Shown: positions 25,544 to 38,469 of the stretch, piece by piece | Position numbering within the stretch: position 1 is the stretch's first letter | How the letters are laid out: the number at the start of each line of letters is the position of its first letter | NCBI GenBank assembly: GCA_021442155.1 | Contig: CM038217.1 | Location: 147,313,143-147,377,142 of the forward strand | Direction: 5' to 3' | DNA length: 64,000 nucleotides | Source of the DNA: Cymbidium sinense | Taxonomy: Eukaryota > Streptophyta > Magnoliopsida > Asparagales > Orchidaceae | The notes under the pieces: model-generated | Seen by the model: the letters and a program-made list of their open reading frames with translations, nothing else | Told to the model about the DNA's origin: nothing | Databases searched by the model: none | Made by a program: the position numbers and the translations under genes

Positions 25544-26503
25544 TCATGTTTTTCAGTTGCGCAGGTACTTTTTAGCATATTTTAGTTAGAAGTTTTTGGA
25601 TAATATAAACCAATTGCTTTTATAGATGAATTGCAATTCTTTTCAGTGTGGATATGTTTTTAAGTTTAGAGGAATGTACGTGTACATTGGTTGGTTTGGA
25701 CGCAAGCATACTATTATACTGTATTAGTTTCTGTAGTAAAATATCATATCAGGTTTATTTTTACTGCTGTTCTACTGTAATCAAGTTATCTGTATTTTGT
25801 ATGTTGATATTTTGATGCAGAAGACCTAAAATCTTAGCCTTTGTTTAATATAAATTTTTTTTGGTTACAGTGCTTCCTTGAATAGCAGAAACGATTTTAG
25901 GATATATGGTTCAAGAGTTGTGAAGAAGCCTGTCATATGAAAGCTAAATGGTAGTTTTTTTCTTAAATTTTTTTAAAAAGCAGCTCGAATTTTTTATTTA
26001 AGGGAAAGGCAACTGCATTGAGTCATCATTTTAATTATCTGCTCTGCAAAGCATGTAAAAACGTCAAAAACCATCACTTATAAAGGTGATTTAGGCAGCT
26101 TTCTATGCTAACATGATTTTCAGTATTTATTTAATACGTTAAGATAAACAATATTTAAATTTATCGCATGCTAATTAAAATTAAGATATTTGATTAAGCA
26201 TATGATAATTTTAAAATTTTTAGTTCAGTCATTGATGATTCTTAACAATAATTTTTTTAATAAAGCTAGTGGCATATAGTAAAATTGCATTTTTACTTTT
26301 CGAGATAGCTTGTAAATTTATATATAGCACTTAGTTTTAAAAATTAATTTTTGAAATCAAATTTATATTTATCTCTTAAACTCATAAAAAAGTTATTTTT
26401 ACTTTTCAAGTTAGTGCAATAAGCTTAGTATATAGATTTCATCAGATAAACATTCCTACATGTTACTCTACTAGTGATAATTTGAAACAAATCTACTATC
26501 AAA
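25544..26503. other. DREB2 3' UTR and AT-rich downstream flank
   Basis: Non-coding sequence follows the stop at 25541-25543. TTTAATATAAA-like signals occur near 25845, but the cleavage site cannot be fixed. Beyond about 26000 the sequence is AT-rich with no gene. Confidence 0.4.
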
Positions 26504-26686
26504 GTTTAAAATTATAAAAACCATCATTCATTATAATTGAAGAAGGTTGTATAAGCAAGAATTTATATTATAATAGACTCTCTTTTAATGTGAAGTTTAA
26601 AATTATAAAAACCATCATTCATTATAATTGAAGAAGGTTGTATAATGCAAGAATTTATATTATAATAGACTCTCTTTTAATGTGAT
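26504..26686. repeat. Tandem duplication of a 91-bp unit
   Basis: GTTTAAAATTATAAAAACC begins both units (26504 and 26595), and both continue nearly identically to CTCTCTTTTAATGTGA. One single-base difference (TATAAGCAAG versus TATAATGCAAG) is seen. The near identity implies a recent event. Confidence 0.9.
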
Positions 26687-26798
26687 GATTAAATGTGCTA
26701 GATGTCTATAATGTTGATGAGACATGATAAATGTCAGTGGATGATCATTATAAGGAAATCAATGAATTTTTTTTAAAGGGGTGGTTAAGTAATTTAGG

Positions 26799-26989
26799 AG
26801 AAATTATTACGCAGAATTCAAATATAATTTTATATCTGGATCTAATAATGTTGTGCCAGATGGTGAGTATACAACATATGCACATAATCTAGATAGTGTA
26901 TGCATGCTGTGTATTCATCATGGTGTAATGCTATTGAAGTTTAGACGTAGAGGTAGAGTTATATTCAGACTCGGTAGATAATAATTTCA
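26799..26989. mobile_element. Diverged relative of the MITE at 13487
   Basis: It starts AGAAATTATTACG and ends GATAATAATTTC, and it shares interior segments with the 13487 element (AAGTTTAGACGTAG, TTATATC.G, ATAAT.T.GATAGTGTA). The flanks AAGTAATTTAGG and AAATAACTTGG may be a decayed duplication. Confidence 0.55.
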
Positions 26990-29116
26990 AATAACTTGGT
27001 AGGTGATGAAGAAGCTTGAAAGAAGAAATATTAGTGATGCTCTAATTGAGTTTGAAGTGATGATTAGATCTTTGAAAATTCTCTACGAATTAATTGTAAG
27101 ATAAAAAAGTTGAAATCACTACAATATATTTATAAATTTGGATGGGATTAATCCTTATCCAAAAATTATCTTATAATATTTCTTTGTTGTTATCAACAAT
27201 GGACATATCAAATGGAGTTCTCATTAGATAAAATGGTGATTGGATTATCGAACCCTTAGATCGTTATGATCAACTAGTCCCACCATGATCTATGGAAAAA
27301 AGACTTGGAGCTTAGGTTGTAATTTATTGTCATAAAAAAAAAAATTATGATGAAAGAAAATATCACTAATACATTGTCAAAATATTTATTTGATCAAGCA
27401 TAAATCTTGAAACAATTTTGAAATAAAATTTTTTAAAATTAAATTCAAGACTATCTAATCTTTAATTCTATAAAATTATTGTCATACAAAATGTATTGAT
27501 AAGAAAAAACTCAATGTCACAAAAATATTTTAATCTAAGTCCAAATGACTCAAATCAAGTATTTGAAGCAGTTAAAAGCTTCATGAAATCAATAAAAGGG
27601 TTAAATAATTTTTGAATATGGAATGCTTTTATTCAGATTGAAGTATCACGGTGAGAGCAATCCAATAAGCCTAGTATCACTTAATTTTAAGGTCATTATG
27701 CCACTTAAATATTGAATGAATGGTCTATGAATAAGGAAATTAACATGGGTCATATAATGGAGTATTTTGATTTTGATCAAAATAACTAAACTGTCACTCT
27801 TAAAAATTATAAATTGAAACCCATTCTTCACACTGTCTTAAACTCAAAAGAAAAGGTCTTGAAGATTTAAAAAATTGTGAGCTCTACCCGACATTTAAAG
27901 TAAACGTGAGGAAGAACGAACTATTGTAATATCTACCAACATAGTGGATCATTTTACCAGGGTAAGGCTCGGAATTTTTTTCCTTTTATTAATTTTTTGC
28001 ATAAAAACTCTGATGTTTTTTGTGTTCTATTCATCTATTTTTTGTGTGTAGGATCTTTATATGGCACTATGTTGCAATTTAATTCTTTGTTATCATGAAT
28101 TTTTTAGCACACATGTCCTAATTTCAATTTGCTTACTTCAATGATAGGAAACCAACATCATTGATGGTTCATAAATTGGACATGTGCTCGAGTTATAATA
28201 ATTATCAAATCATACATGGATCAAATTTAGTGCCATAAAAAATAATATGGTGATGGGAGATCATCAAATGAAATGTTCATCTTTGTGGGAGCAATCCGAA
28301 GTAACAAATGGCTAGAAATTTTCTCTTGTTGAAGTTCTAAAGACTCTAAGAAGTTTAAATCTTTAAATTTTCTCCAACAAATTATGCAAAACCTAGTTGA
28401 CTTTCTGCCTGATTTGTTGCTTGTAATGATTTTTTTCTTGAGATAGTCTTGGTTGGTCGCTTAGGAGGTGGCTTGTATAGTTCAAAGTCATTGAGATTTG
28501 GATGGGGGAAAAAAGAAAAAGATACCCCCACTTTACAATGTTTCCATTTTTCCGCTATTGTTATGCTCAATTGAACTTAGATTTATGTAATTTTGGATTT
28601 TTTAGAATCATATTAACTAGAGGTTCATTTTGACTGTAAGTAGCTAAAACAAGAATTCATTCAACCCTTTAAATAATTTTTAGAACTTTTAAATTATTCT
28701 TATGAGCTCATTTTTTGTTGTTGTTTGCCTTGAATTTGAATGATTTTGGTATTGGGAAAACGGCCTCAATGTGCTAGTTATTTTGATCATAATTTGCTAA
28801 AATACGAGATTTTGTAGTTCCCGAATTAATTTTTGAAAATTGACATCATATTTATATTGCCCTAGAGCTGAGATATTGCATGAAAATTTATGTTTCAACA
28901 GATCAACTTTGCAAGCCATGCTACTATTTGGTGCTCATGGAACTAAAACTTATGCTTGAAGGATTGATGCTAATGAGAGTGTTTACACAATCTAAAATTT
29001 ATGACATAAAAAGAACTTGTCATATACCCAGCTTTTTTTTTTTGTTCTAGTTTATAAAAGTGCCTAGTAATTCACAAGTCTAGTAGCATCTCTGTCATAG
29101 ATCTCAATTTTTAATA
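26990..29116. other. Intergenic stretch with no recognised gene
   Basis: AT-rich, with short open frames only. I find no domain, exon chain or structured repeat. Confidence 0.45.
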
Positions 29117-30680
29117 CTATATTTCAAGATTGATATGCAGCAATTCTTTGAACTCCAGCATCCTGGTTTCACTGTAAAAGGTCCTATGCTTATTAGGCCA
29201 ATAAGTTAACCAAACTCTACCACTGATCTCCCAATTCATTCTCTTGCCTTTTGCTCCCCTGCGAATTTTCCACCACACGCTTTCTCCTTATTCATCTCCT
29301 GCGAAAATCACCCCTCCGTGTCTTGTAAAGGGGCGATAAGCACTTGAATATCGGTTCCTAAACCATGATCTTGGCTGAAAAATCGCCATTTTGATGGCTT
29401 TGTAGAGAAAACTTCCCTTCCATTGACACCATCATGTAGAAACCAATTCAAGATAGCACTATCTCCACACAGATTGCTCAAACTTCCATGGTTTGATGGC
29501 CAGAGTAACAATTTCAGATGCTGAAACTTTAAGCCCCAAATAGGAGCCTGGTGGTTCAAGGGAGCTCTCAATGCCTTTCTCTACTCCAACTTCATGGATT
29601 GGATTATCCGAAGATTTACTTACTGAAACTGAAATTACATCAGTCTGAAGCGTTAGTTGCAGCGAGATGCGGGAAGGGAAGTGCTTTTCTTCAGATCCAT
29701 AGCCTTGTTTAGACATTAACTTCTCAGAAACAAGTTGGTTTACATCACACCTGTAAAGAATAAATTGAATCTGTTGTAATCTCATATCAAAACCATATGA
29801 AAATATAATCTTTTGATACCAATACAAACCTTATGTTATCTACTCTAACCATGACTTCAATCCAATACTCACGAAATATGACTTTGTAAGTGAATTGTAT
29901 CACACATTCAAGCTGTTGATAATTCAGAGAGAAGCTCAAACGGCTATCATTGGTTACATTTCCTCGTTGGTCGGCAATCATGGCTGTAATCGGGCAGTAC
30001 AGTTGAACTTTCCACAACCCAATCGTTGAAATGGAGTAAGCAAAGGAAGGTGTTGGCATACTTAAATATTGATTTGAACTCCTGTTCTCAATAATCCAAT
30101 TTGTGAAGGCTAAGTTCACAGATCTCATCCATTGTTCTTCAAGGTTGGAGCCAAGAATTCTCAGCAGTTGCTTCATTGCTTCTTGTGAGTTTCTGCTGTT
30201 CAATCGAAGATGCAATTCTTCGATGCTTCTCCATCGAAGATCCTGAGGAGCTTCATAGATGCAGACTAGGAGAGCTAAAGTAAGAAGAGCTGCATTGAAT
30301 ATATCTTTGAAATCATTCTCAATTAACATTCCAGGAATTGAAATGGATGACTTCTTGTATGATTCATATTTCAGGACTCCTGCAATTATGCCACATAGAA
30401 GAAGCTGCAAGGTTTTTGAATCAAAGGACTTTTCTGTGCTGTTTTTGATATGCAAGGGATTAGTGGACCAAAGAGATATGTAGGAACTGAAATCTGCTGT
30501 AAGGGAAACAATTACATACGGGTTATGGGCATGAATATTTCTAATGACTTTAAGGTTTAAGGATGACTGGGATGGCTCTGATCTGTAGATGCAGAAGCAT
30601 TGGGTATCTGAATTCCATTGTGAGATTGGAGGAAGGCTAACAAGCCATCCCCACCCATCATGAACAGAACTAGAAGCCAT
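29117..30680 (-). pseudogene. Conserved plant protein of unknown function, frameshifted copy
   Basis: Exon 1 (30680-29830, starting MASSSVHDGWGWLVSLPPIS) is open and joins exon 2 (from 29750) through a 79-bp GT/AG intron. The product resembles a conserved land-plant protein of roughly 450-500 residues with no assigned function. Motifs recalled for that family and seen here are LGSNLEEQWMRS, GLWKVQLYCPITAM, EKHFPSRISLQL, SVSKSSDNPIHEVG, KPWKFEQSV, NWFLHDGVNGREVFS and, near the end, VWLTYWPNKHRTFYSETR. Three lesions break exon 2: a net +1 shift near 29468 (KPWKFEQSVWR then stop), a compensating shift near 29390 in an A run, and an in-frame TAA at 29290-29288 where GDE-Tyr-GE is expected. The natural end would be TAG at 29119-29117. 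Sequence error could explain single shifts, but three lesions favour a recent pseudogene. No signal peptide or transmembrane segment is obvious. Confidence 0.75.
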
Positions 30681-32141
30681 GGCTGGTGTTATCGATTCTT
30701 CTTTGATTCATACATTTATAATGCTGACTTCAATGGAAAGAGATAAGAGATCCTTTACTAAGTGTAAAGCAACCAAATTTAAAGGCATCTGCTCTTGCAA
30801 ACATTATAATCAGGTAAATCTGTATCTCAAAAAGAGGTTTGAGTTGTGCAAGAGAAGATGCAGCCAAATTCTGAAGTTTTTATTCTTTATGGTTTGCTTT
30901 AAGTTTTTTCTCCATTGAGGAAATTTTGATTAGGAACATAGAAGCAAGATTCTCTAGTGTGCATGAAGGTTTCTTCCTGATTTAAACTATTATGTGAACA
31001 TAGCTTATAATTCTCTTGTGAACTAAAGCTTGGATATTACAATATAGACTCATTTCATAAAAATAATGAATTTTTCTGTTGTTATACGCATTTTAATTTG
31101 TTGATTTGCTGATCTTGCATCTGGATAAGCCTGGTTATGCTGATTGATCTCAGGCCACATTTTTATATCCATTCCTTAAGGAACGTGTGATGTGATCAAG
31201 CTTTTTGTGACAAAGTTGGCTAGTGGAAGTTATCTTGAAGTTAACCACGCAATAAGATACTGGAATCATACCTTTTTATCGTTTACTGCTGTTCTCTGAT
31301 CCTTTTGTTAAAAAGATGGGTTCATATGTTAAAACTGTTCTTAATCTGCAAGAATTACTCCCTTCTTTGAACTAATCTTTGGTTTAAATGCAATAGCTTC
31401 GTGATTAGGGCTATCTTTACAGTTTATTTGCTAGAAATCTCATGCAATATCAACTAATCTAAAAGTTTGATGTATTTATTTTGTCATATTTTATGAACAA
31501 AAAAAAGTGTCAACGTGTGCTTCTGTATTAGAGTCCCGCTGCACTCTTGTTCGAATACGTATAGCATCTGTAGACAAGCTAAAATCAATGAGAGCAGAGA
31601 TGCTGAAAGTAATATTTTGATTGTGTGACAAAAGCAAAGAATCTGATTCTGTAATGCTCTGTTGGTATTCCAATATATGTTCATATAATAAATTTTTTTT
31701 TAAGCACAAATATTCTGGGAATAATTCAATCAGAATAAACCTTAGCCACAGTATTGTATTAGAAATCAATACAATGATCAAGGCAGATAAAGATAATGCG
31801 AGAAAATGAAAGTATGGCTTAATAGAATGTAAGAAATTGCAAAATCCAGAAGGTCCTTATATCAGCTTCAGGGTAGGTATTTATATGTGTTAATTTAATT
31901 GTTGACATTCCTGAAATGATAAATAGTACCAAAATTTTAGGGGTTGAGCTTCAATTAATGGGTACTATGGCTCATTAGTTGCATAAAATTTGAGATGTTT
32001 CATATTCATTAATCAAAAGGAACCCTATTGATTAATAAAATACTTCCAAAGTGAGATTAAATATATTGAATTTTACAATACTTGAGCTGACATGTGGAGA
32101 ATTGAGATGAAATCTCTCAAGTAGTCCTTGCCTTAAAATTA
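30681..32141. other. Intergenic stretch; possible promoter side of the 29-30 kb gene
   Basis: No gene is recognised. The first few hundred bases lie upstream of the minus-strand ATG at 30680. I see no convincing TATA box. Confidence 0.4.
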
Positions 32142-32417
32142 AGGGTGCGTTTGGGGCACCAACAACTATTTGATATAATAATGATAGAGCTACTACAGAA
32201 GAAATTACAGTCTAAAAGTTGTGGTAGGTATTACACATTGTTTATTTTTTTTTTAAGAAGTTAGACAACAACCTTTTAGTAGCCATCGCACTCTGTTAGG
32301 TTAGGTAGAAAAATAAAATTTTCTACTGCATCGCACCACAAAAAGCACCATAGAACAGTTTTTTAAATGATAACTATAGAGTGGTGTGAAAATCGCACCG
32401 CTATCCCAAACGCTCTA
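32142..32417. mobile_element. Tourist-like MITE (276 bp)
   Basis: The left end AGGGTGCGTTTGGGG and the inverted right end TAGAGCGTTTGGGAT form an imperfect inverted repeat. TTA flanks both sides (32139-32141 and 32418-32420). The ends resemble those of the MITE at 2220-2473, although the interiors differ. Confidence 0.65.
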
Positions 32418-34490
32418 TTAGATGCTAAGCATGTCACACGTCATATTTTGTATGTGTAGACCCGCGAACAACTAAGTATAAATATACTCAGAGTGGGGAA
32501 ATCTTAGATTCTAAGGAGAATCTATGCATGGACATTTGCTACATTAAAAATTATGTTTGCTAATTTTATTTGTGCACCTTATTTTTTTTCTTATCAAATT
32601 ATATGTTCTATTAATGTGTAGCTTGAGATCTAAATATATTTTGTTTAAATTTTCATTAAATCTATTTATTTTATAAATGAATTTTAATATACACAGAAAA
32701 TTTAGTTTTTTAGACCCTTTAAAGAATTTTAAATATGTCATATTCATTCTATGACAAAGAATTCTAGCGGTCTTATCTCCATTTAAAAGTTCAATAAATT
32801 TTCTTTGAGATCTTGTTTGTCTTGACCTGTGTTGGGGATAGATCATAGAGTACACACAAAAAAAAATTAGTTCGAGAATTTTAGAGCATGTGTTAAACAA
32901 ATGAAATCAAAATAAAAATAATCATATAGAGGACACCAGATTTAACGAGAAAAAACTCGAGAACTAAAAAAAAAATCACAGAGCCACACCACCAAAAAAA
33001 TCCATTATGAAAGAAAAATTGAGAAGAATAGTATAGATTACATTTATATAGAGCTTCTCTATAATTCAGTCACTCTAGGGTACTCACTTCGCTCTCACAC
33101 ACACGAGAATTTGAAAAAAGACATAAAAAATGCAGAATTCTTTTTCTAAATATGAAGTCTTCTGACTCGTAGTATCGTGATGCCGCAATCATGTCATCTA
33201 GGCATGACACTATTGTTCTCTAGGCTTTTCTGCACGGGTTTGAGCACTGCAATGCTAGCCTCTCTAATATTCTGCCTTGTTACCTTGATACAAGCATTGC
33301 ACGCCAGTAGTCTTAGATCTTGTGCCTTCTCTGTATACGGTGCAAATCTAACCTTTGCATCTGTCAATTTGGCACCAAAGCGCTATCTCTTCTATTTCTA
33401 AAGCCAAGATCTCATGTTCTGGTGTTGAGGCGTTGCATCTCTGGCGTCAAGGTGTCATGCACTATAAAATTTTTTTTAGGCTGCTGCACCCATGCAACCC
33501 CCCAACAAGCTCACTGGCGAGCTTAATCAATGCGAAAGACAGGGCTTAGAGATAAAATCAAGCTTCACAAAATAACAACCTCACCTCAACCTCTCCTAGT
33601 CACCTACTTATCATCCAAAAATTAATGTGAGATGTCTATTATAATCGATTGTAATAACTAATATTTATAATTATTCATTTACCATCTGTAAAAAATTCTA
33701 TGCTACCAAAATATATTCACATTAAGAGATAATAGTAGAACTAGAAGGTGGCTGACAAAAGCACTACCATTACTAGATTTGGAGTATTTACTTATTATTA
33801 TATATTATATTCAAACTTTATCACCACATATTCAAATGTATAATTATAATTTAATATCAATATTTTTTTTGTAATATGTGTCTATTATAACATTATACTT
33901 ATATATAAATATTTTAAATATACTAATTAATTTAGAATTATAGTTTTTATTTTTTATTTATTAGTGATAACTTTTTTTAAGTATTATTGAAAAGTTAAGA
34001 AAATCAAATCCAAAGACCACCATGTTATTCTCCCTCCCAGCCAAAATTTCTAAACGCACCGCTTATCCCATCTCATCATCCTCTCTTCAAAATACTAATT
34101 ACCTCAATCTTAATCAAATGAAAAAAAAAAAAAAAATCTTATTGCTCTCACAGATTTATTGAAGTCAAATATATATGTTATTTTTTTCAAATCCTAAGAT
34201 GCATGTAAGACATCTTAATCTAATAATTGAGAATTTTGCTTTTAATTAAGAGATCTAGAAATCAAACTTTTTTTATATGTTGTGTATAAATTTAATATTA
34301 AATTTACTCAAATAACTATAAAAAAAAAAAAAGAAATCCTAAGATGCTCAAACACAACAAATTACTGTATGGTGCAACTACTTTAATTGATAAAATATTT
34401 TAAATTATTATCGAATATATATCTTTATACTCACTATTTTTTTTTATAAAAAAATCTGGTTAGCTGCTCTCCCTCTTTGCATCCGCCAGG
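32418..34490. other. No recognised gene; possible transposon debris at 32830-33560
   Basis: A more GC-balanced block at about 33160-33540 sits within AT-rich DNA. It holds repeated Cys- and Leu-rich short frames on the + strand, but I recognise no protein. The rest to 34490 is AT-rich with poly-A and poly-T runs. Confidence 0.35.
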
Positions 34491-34785
34491 TAGGGCTGGA
34501 ATCAAGCCGAGCTGAGTACTTATTAGATTGGACTTGGCTTGGATAAATTAAAGTTGTTCGTTCACCCGAGTTCGAGCTTTGGATGTTCCTCTTTAATTTT
34601 ATTTATGTTGAGCTTGATTTGTACTTGACTTATTTGAAATAAGTGAACAATTATATAATCAAGTTAATGAATAAGCTTAAAATGAGTTCTAAAATTTTCT
34701 CTAATTTTTTGTTTGGGTTACTTCTTTAAATCTCATATAATGAATCATGATATAAGTTCTCCACACAATATAAAATCTAGATTCT

Positions 34786-35623
34786 TGATATGACACTTAA
34801 AATACTATTAGTCGAAGCACGAATCTTGATGTTAAAAGCAAGTCAAGTTGGCGGTAGAGATCAAGCTCTTAAAATATCCTTGGAAACATTGGGATATCAG
34901 TTAAATCCCTAAATAGCTCTCAAATATGAAGTGTTTATAGTCAAATCGGTCTCGGCAGCCGTTCAACAAGCCAAAGATCTTACAATTCCGACTTTATTTG
35001 AGCATTCAAATGCACAAAATACATCATATGATCAAGGGGATCATTTTGAGCCGTCCGATGAAGTGGAGTGTACGGGTTTTGCATGTATTCTGAGCATCGC
35101 TCCCAATCTATAAATAGCCTCATTCCTCATATGAGGGGAGACCAAGTGGAGAGAAGAGGAGCAAGCAGAGAGAGAGAGTTCTAAAGATCCTCCCAAATCG
35201 TCACGTCGCCACTGGACGGCCACAGCCCGGCCGCCGCCATCAGCCGCCACCGCTGATCCTCGCCGTCGTCGACCATTGTTGTTGGTCATCATCACCGACC
35301 ACTATCGTCGATCATCAACGTCAACATCGTCGTCAATATCGTCGTCAACTTCGTCGTCAACTTCGTCATCAACATTACATTCGTTGTCCATTTCTCATAT
35401 ACATTCGCAATCCGTGTCGGAAGATCTTGTACAAAACGGATACATAGTGGAAGCTTTTTACTGGGCTAGGCCCCGTGATTTTTCCCTCTTTTTTAGGTTT
35501 TTCATGTAAAAATTCTGGAGTTTTATTGTTCGCTCTTTAAATACCTGTGCGTGTGCTGGACTCCCCAAAGAAGCTAAGGCATAAAATTTTACTCTACCGC
35601 ATTTGGTTTTCTAGCACGCAACA
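34786..35623 (+). repeat. 5' LTR of the 34.8-kb element
   Basis: It starts TGATATGACACTTAAAATAC and ends CTAGCACGCAACA. A TATA-like CTATAAATAG at about 35109 is probably the transcription start region. A run of CGTCGTCAAC-type repeats lies near 35310-35370. Confidence 0.85.
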
Positions 35624-35645
35624 GTTTGACGCCGTTTGTGAGAAA
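35624..35645 (+). promoter_or_regulatory. Primer-binding-site-like sequence after LTR1
   Basis: GTTTGACGCCGTTTGTGAGA directly follows the LTR end. It resembles the GCGCCGTCTGTGGGA-type site found after LTRs of many plant Gypsy elements, and not the TGGTATCAGAGC site of tRNA-iMet-primed elements. Confidence 0.65.
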
Positions 35646-35984
35646 CTGATTCTCATTATATCATCTTGTATAACGACCAAGTTTTCCAACAAGATCAAAA
35701 CCACCATCGAGGTGGAGCATTTTAAGCTCTTAAGGCGTGGCGAAGAATGAAGATTCATCAAACTTGTTCCTTTATTTTGTCGGCGGGGGCAACTCTTAAT
35801 CTCAGAAGATCGCTCATGTTAAGCATCTAATCGATTACCATCCCAAGAAACAAGTCAAAGTTGAAGGATATTTCAATATTGAGAAGAGATATAGCTTTAC
35901 AAATTATGATTTTCCAATCATACTAATGAAAAAGGCCAAGGTTAAGGAGCAACTTTGGCTACAACCATAAACAGATGTTTTAAT

Positions 35985-36845
35985 CGACCACTTCCATACA
36001 GGTTAACGTCATCGAGCAAATACTCTGACAAACAACCTAGGATAGGTCAAAAAGTCCTTGATGGACTTCCTACGACCTCTTCCATACAGGTTAACGTCAT
36101 CGAGCAAAGACTCGACAAACTAGATGGGTCAAAGTCCAGTGGACTTCTCGACCTCTTCCATACGGTTAACGTCATCGAGCAAAATTCGACAAACAACCAG
36201 ATAGGTCCCTTAGTGGACATCCTGACCTCTTCCACACAGTTAACGTCATCGAGCAAAGACTATGACAAACAACCTAGATAGTCAAAAGGTCCCCTTCTGT
36301 TCTTATCTGAGTTAACGCGTCATTTAGTAACACTCTGACAAAAACCTCGGATGAGTCAAAGATCCTCAGCGGATTCAATTCAACCTCTTCCATACAGGTT
36401 AACGTCATCGAGCAAACATTATGACAAACAACCTCGGATTGGTCAAAACTTTGTACTTACTCCACACAGGTTAACATCATCGAGCAAACACTCTTACAAA
36501 CAACCTCAGATAGGTCAAAAATTTTCAGCGGATTCAATTCAACCTCTTCCACACAGGTTAACGTCATCGAGCAAAGACTCTGACAAACAACCTCGGATAG
36601 GTCAAAAATCCTCAGTGGATTCAATTCAACCTCTTTCACACAGGTTAACGTCATCGAGCAAAGACTCTGACAAATAACCTCGGATAGGTCAAAAATTCTC
36701 AGCGGATTCAATTCAATCTCTTTCTAGCGTCGCGTAACACTCGACGACAACTTTGGATGGGTCAAAATCCTCGATTCAATTCAACCTCTTCCATAGGTTA
36801 ACATCGTAACACTAACAAACATCCTCGGATAGGTCAAAATCCCTC
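35985..36845 (+). repeat. Minisatellite of a 72-88-bp unit, about 11 copies
   Basis: GTTAAC followed by GTCATCGAGCAAA recurs at about 36002, 36090, 36165, 36239, 36311, 36398, 36470, 36557, 36643 and 36797, with one decayed unit near 36733. Each unit continues ACTCTGACAAACAACCTCGG and ATAGGTCAAAA. Spacing varies because one segment (CCTCAGCGGATTCAATTCAA) is present in some units and absent in others. Confidence 0.9.
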
Positions 36846-37379
36846 GTCATGGTCATCCGCTGATACCGACGTCGTCGCGTCGACTTCGCCGATTCTGCTG
36901 TACCCCGTCGGCGCCATACCGTCGCTGGCCGTACCGCTGCGATCGCAGTCCTGCTTGACCGCCGCCGGACACCACCATCGTCGCCGGTCACCCGCTTCTC
37001 GGCGTCGGTCGCCCGCCGTCACTAATCGCTTTGCTGACCACCCGTCGGTAGCCGATCCATCGCGATCTTCTGCCGTACCATCGGTCGCTGCCTTAATCTT
37101 CGCGGACACCACCATCGTCGCGGTCATCCCTTAACCTAGCGCCCGGTCGCCACCTCGGCTACTGGTCGTCGGTTGCATTGCTGCCGACCACCCGTCGGTA
37201 GCCAACCGCCGAGATCCGCATGCCGTCTGGTCCTTCTGCGCCACCATCGTACAATCTCGGTCACCACCATCGTTCTTTGGTTATCTCGTTAACCGCGTCG
37301 CGTCACGACGACCAGTGGCCACCATCGCCGTTGTCGCCGTCAACCCCTCTCGGTTCTGATCTCGATCGCCTCAAACCGG

Positions 37380-38085
37380 TTGTCACGAGTATAGTTGACT
37401 CCTCTTTCAAAGGAAAACTGTAGACACAACGTAAGTACCGCGGGCCTTGATCGCCTCCAAACCCGGACGGTCCGACGAGGCTGGTTGCTCCTCTTTCGAG
37501 GGAAAACTGTAGACATGACGTATGTACCGCGGGCCTTGATCTCCTCCAAACCCGTCCAGGCGGTTGACACCTCTTTTGAGGAAAATTGGAACAACGTAAA
37601 TCAGCGGCGATCGCTTCCAAACCCGGTCGGTCCAAGCGGTTGGCGCTTCTTCGAGGAAAAACGTAAGTACGGGCCTTGATCGCCTCAAACCGGATGGTCG
37701 GCGAGGCGGTTGGCGCCTCTTCGAGCGGGCCGATGTAAGTACCGCTGCTTCCGGGCGGTCGGTCGACGGGCGTTAACACCTCTTTCAAGAAAAAACAGGA
37801 GCCTTGCCGTATGAACTACGAGTCTTGATCGCCTCCGATCCCGTCGGTCCGGCATTAGTTAACACCTCTTTGAGGAAAAGCGGAGCCTGCAGAGCTACGG
37901 TCCCTGATCCGGTCGGTCGAGGTTAGTTAACACCTCTTTCGAGGGAAAACTAGAGCCTTGCCGTATGAACTATGGGTCTTGATCGCCTTCGATCCCAGTC
38001 GGTTAGACAAGGTTAGTTAACACCTCTTTCGAGGGAAAACTGGAGCCTTGCCGTATGAACTACGGTCTTGATGATCCGGCGACCT
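37380..38085 (+). repeat. Degenerate tandem array (~65-100 bp units)
   Basis: About nine units share CACCTCTTTCGAGGGAAAAC, GCCTTGATCGCCTCCAAACC and GGTCGGTC. Units differ in length through internal deletions. A further two to three units of the same kind occur at 38470-38710 with GCCTCGCCGTATGAACTACG. The long overlapping open frames on both strands here are repeat artefacts. Confidence 0.8.
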
Positions 38086-38469
38086 TTTCTCAAGAAGAAG
38101 AAGGTGCCTTCTCCCTTTGCCCTATGGGGCTTTTTATAGACCCTTTTAGGGGAGGGTAAAAACCGTCAAAATCAATCGGTGGCAACAGCAAACGGTGGGC
38201 AGCGGAATGGGCATGGATGGTTTTTGGCGGCGGGTTTTCGATCGTCTGCTCGTTCAGCGATCGCCCAGCCCCACCATTCACGCCGCTAATTCACGTCGCG
38301 TCATTGGTTTTCGAACACCGTCGGCCACTAGGTCATTCGTCGGTCCTTGCCGCCGGCCATCATGGAATCGCCAGTCACCTCGGTGGTTATCATCGCTATC
38401 ATTGCAGGTCATCGTCGTCGACCAATGTCGTCGGCCACCATCGTCGAGCATCTTCGTTAACCCTCGTCT

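Noticed and set aside
36834..37788. Overlapping long frames on both strands
   Set aside because: They arise from GC-rich tandem repeats without stops and match no protein.
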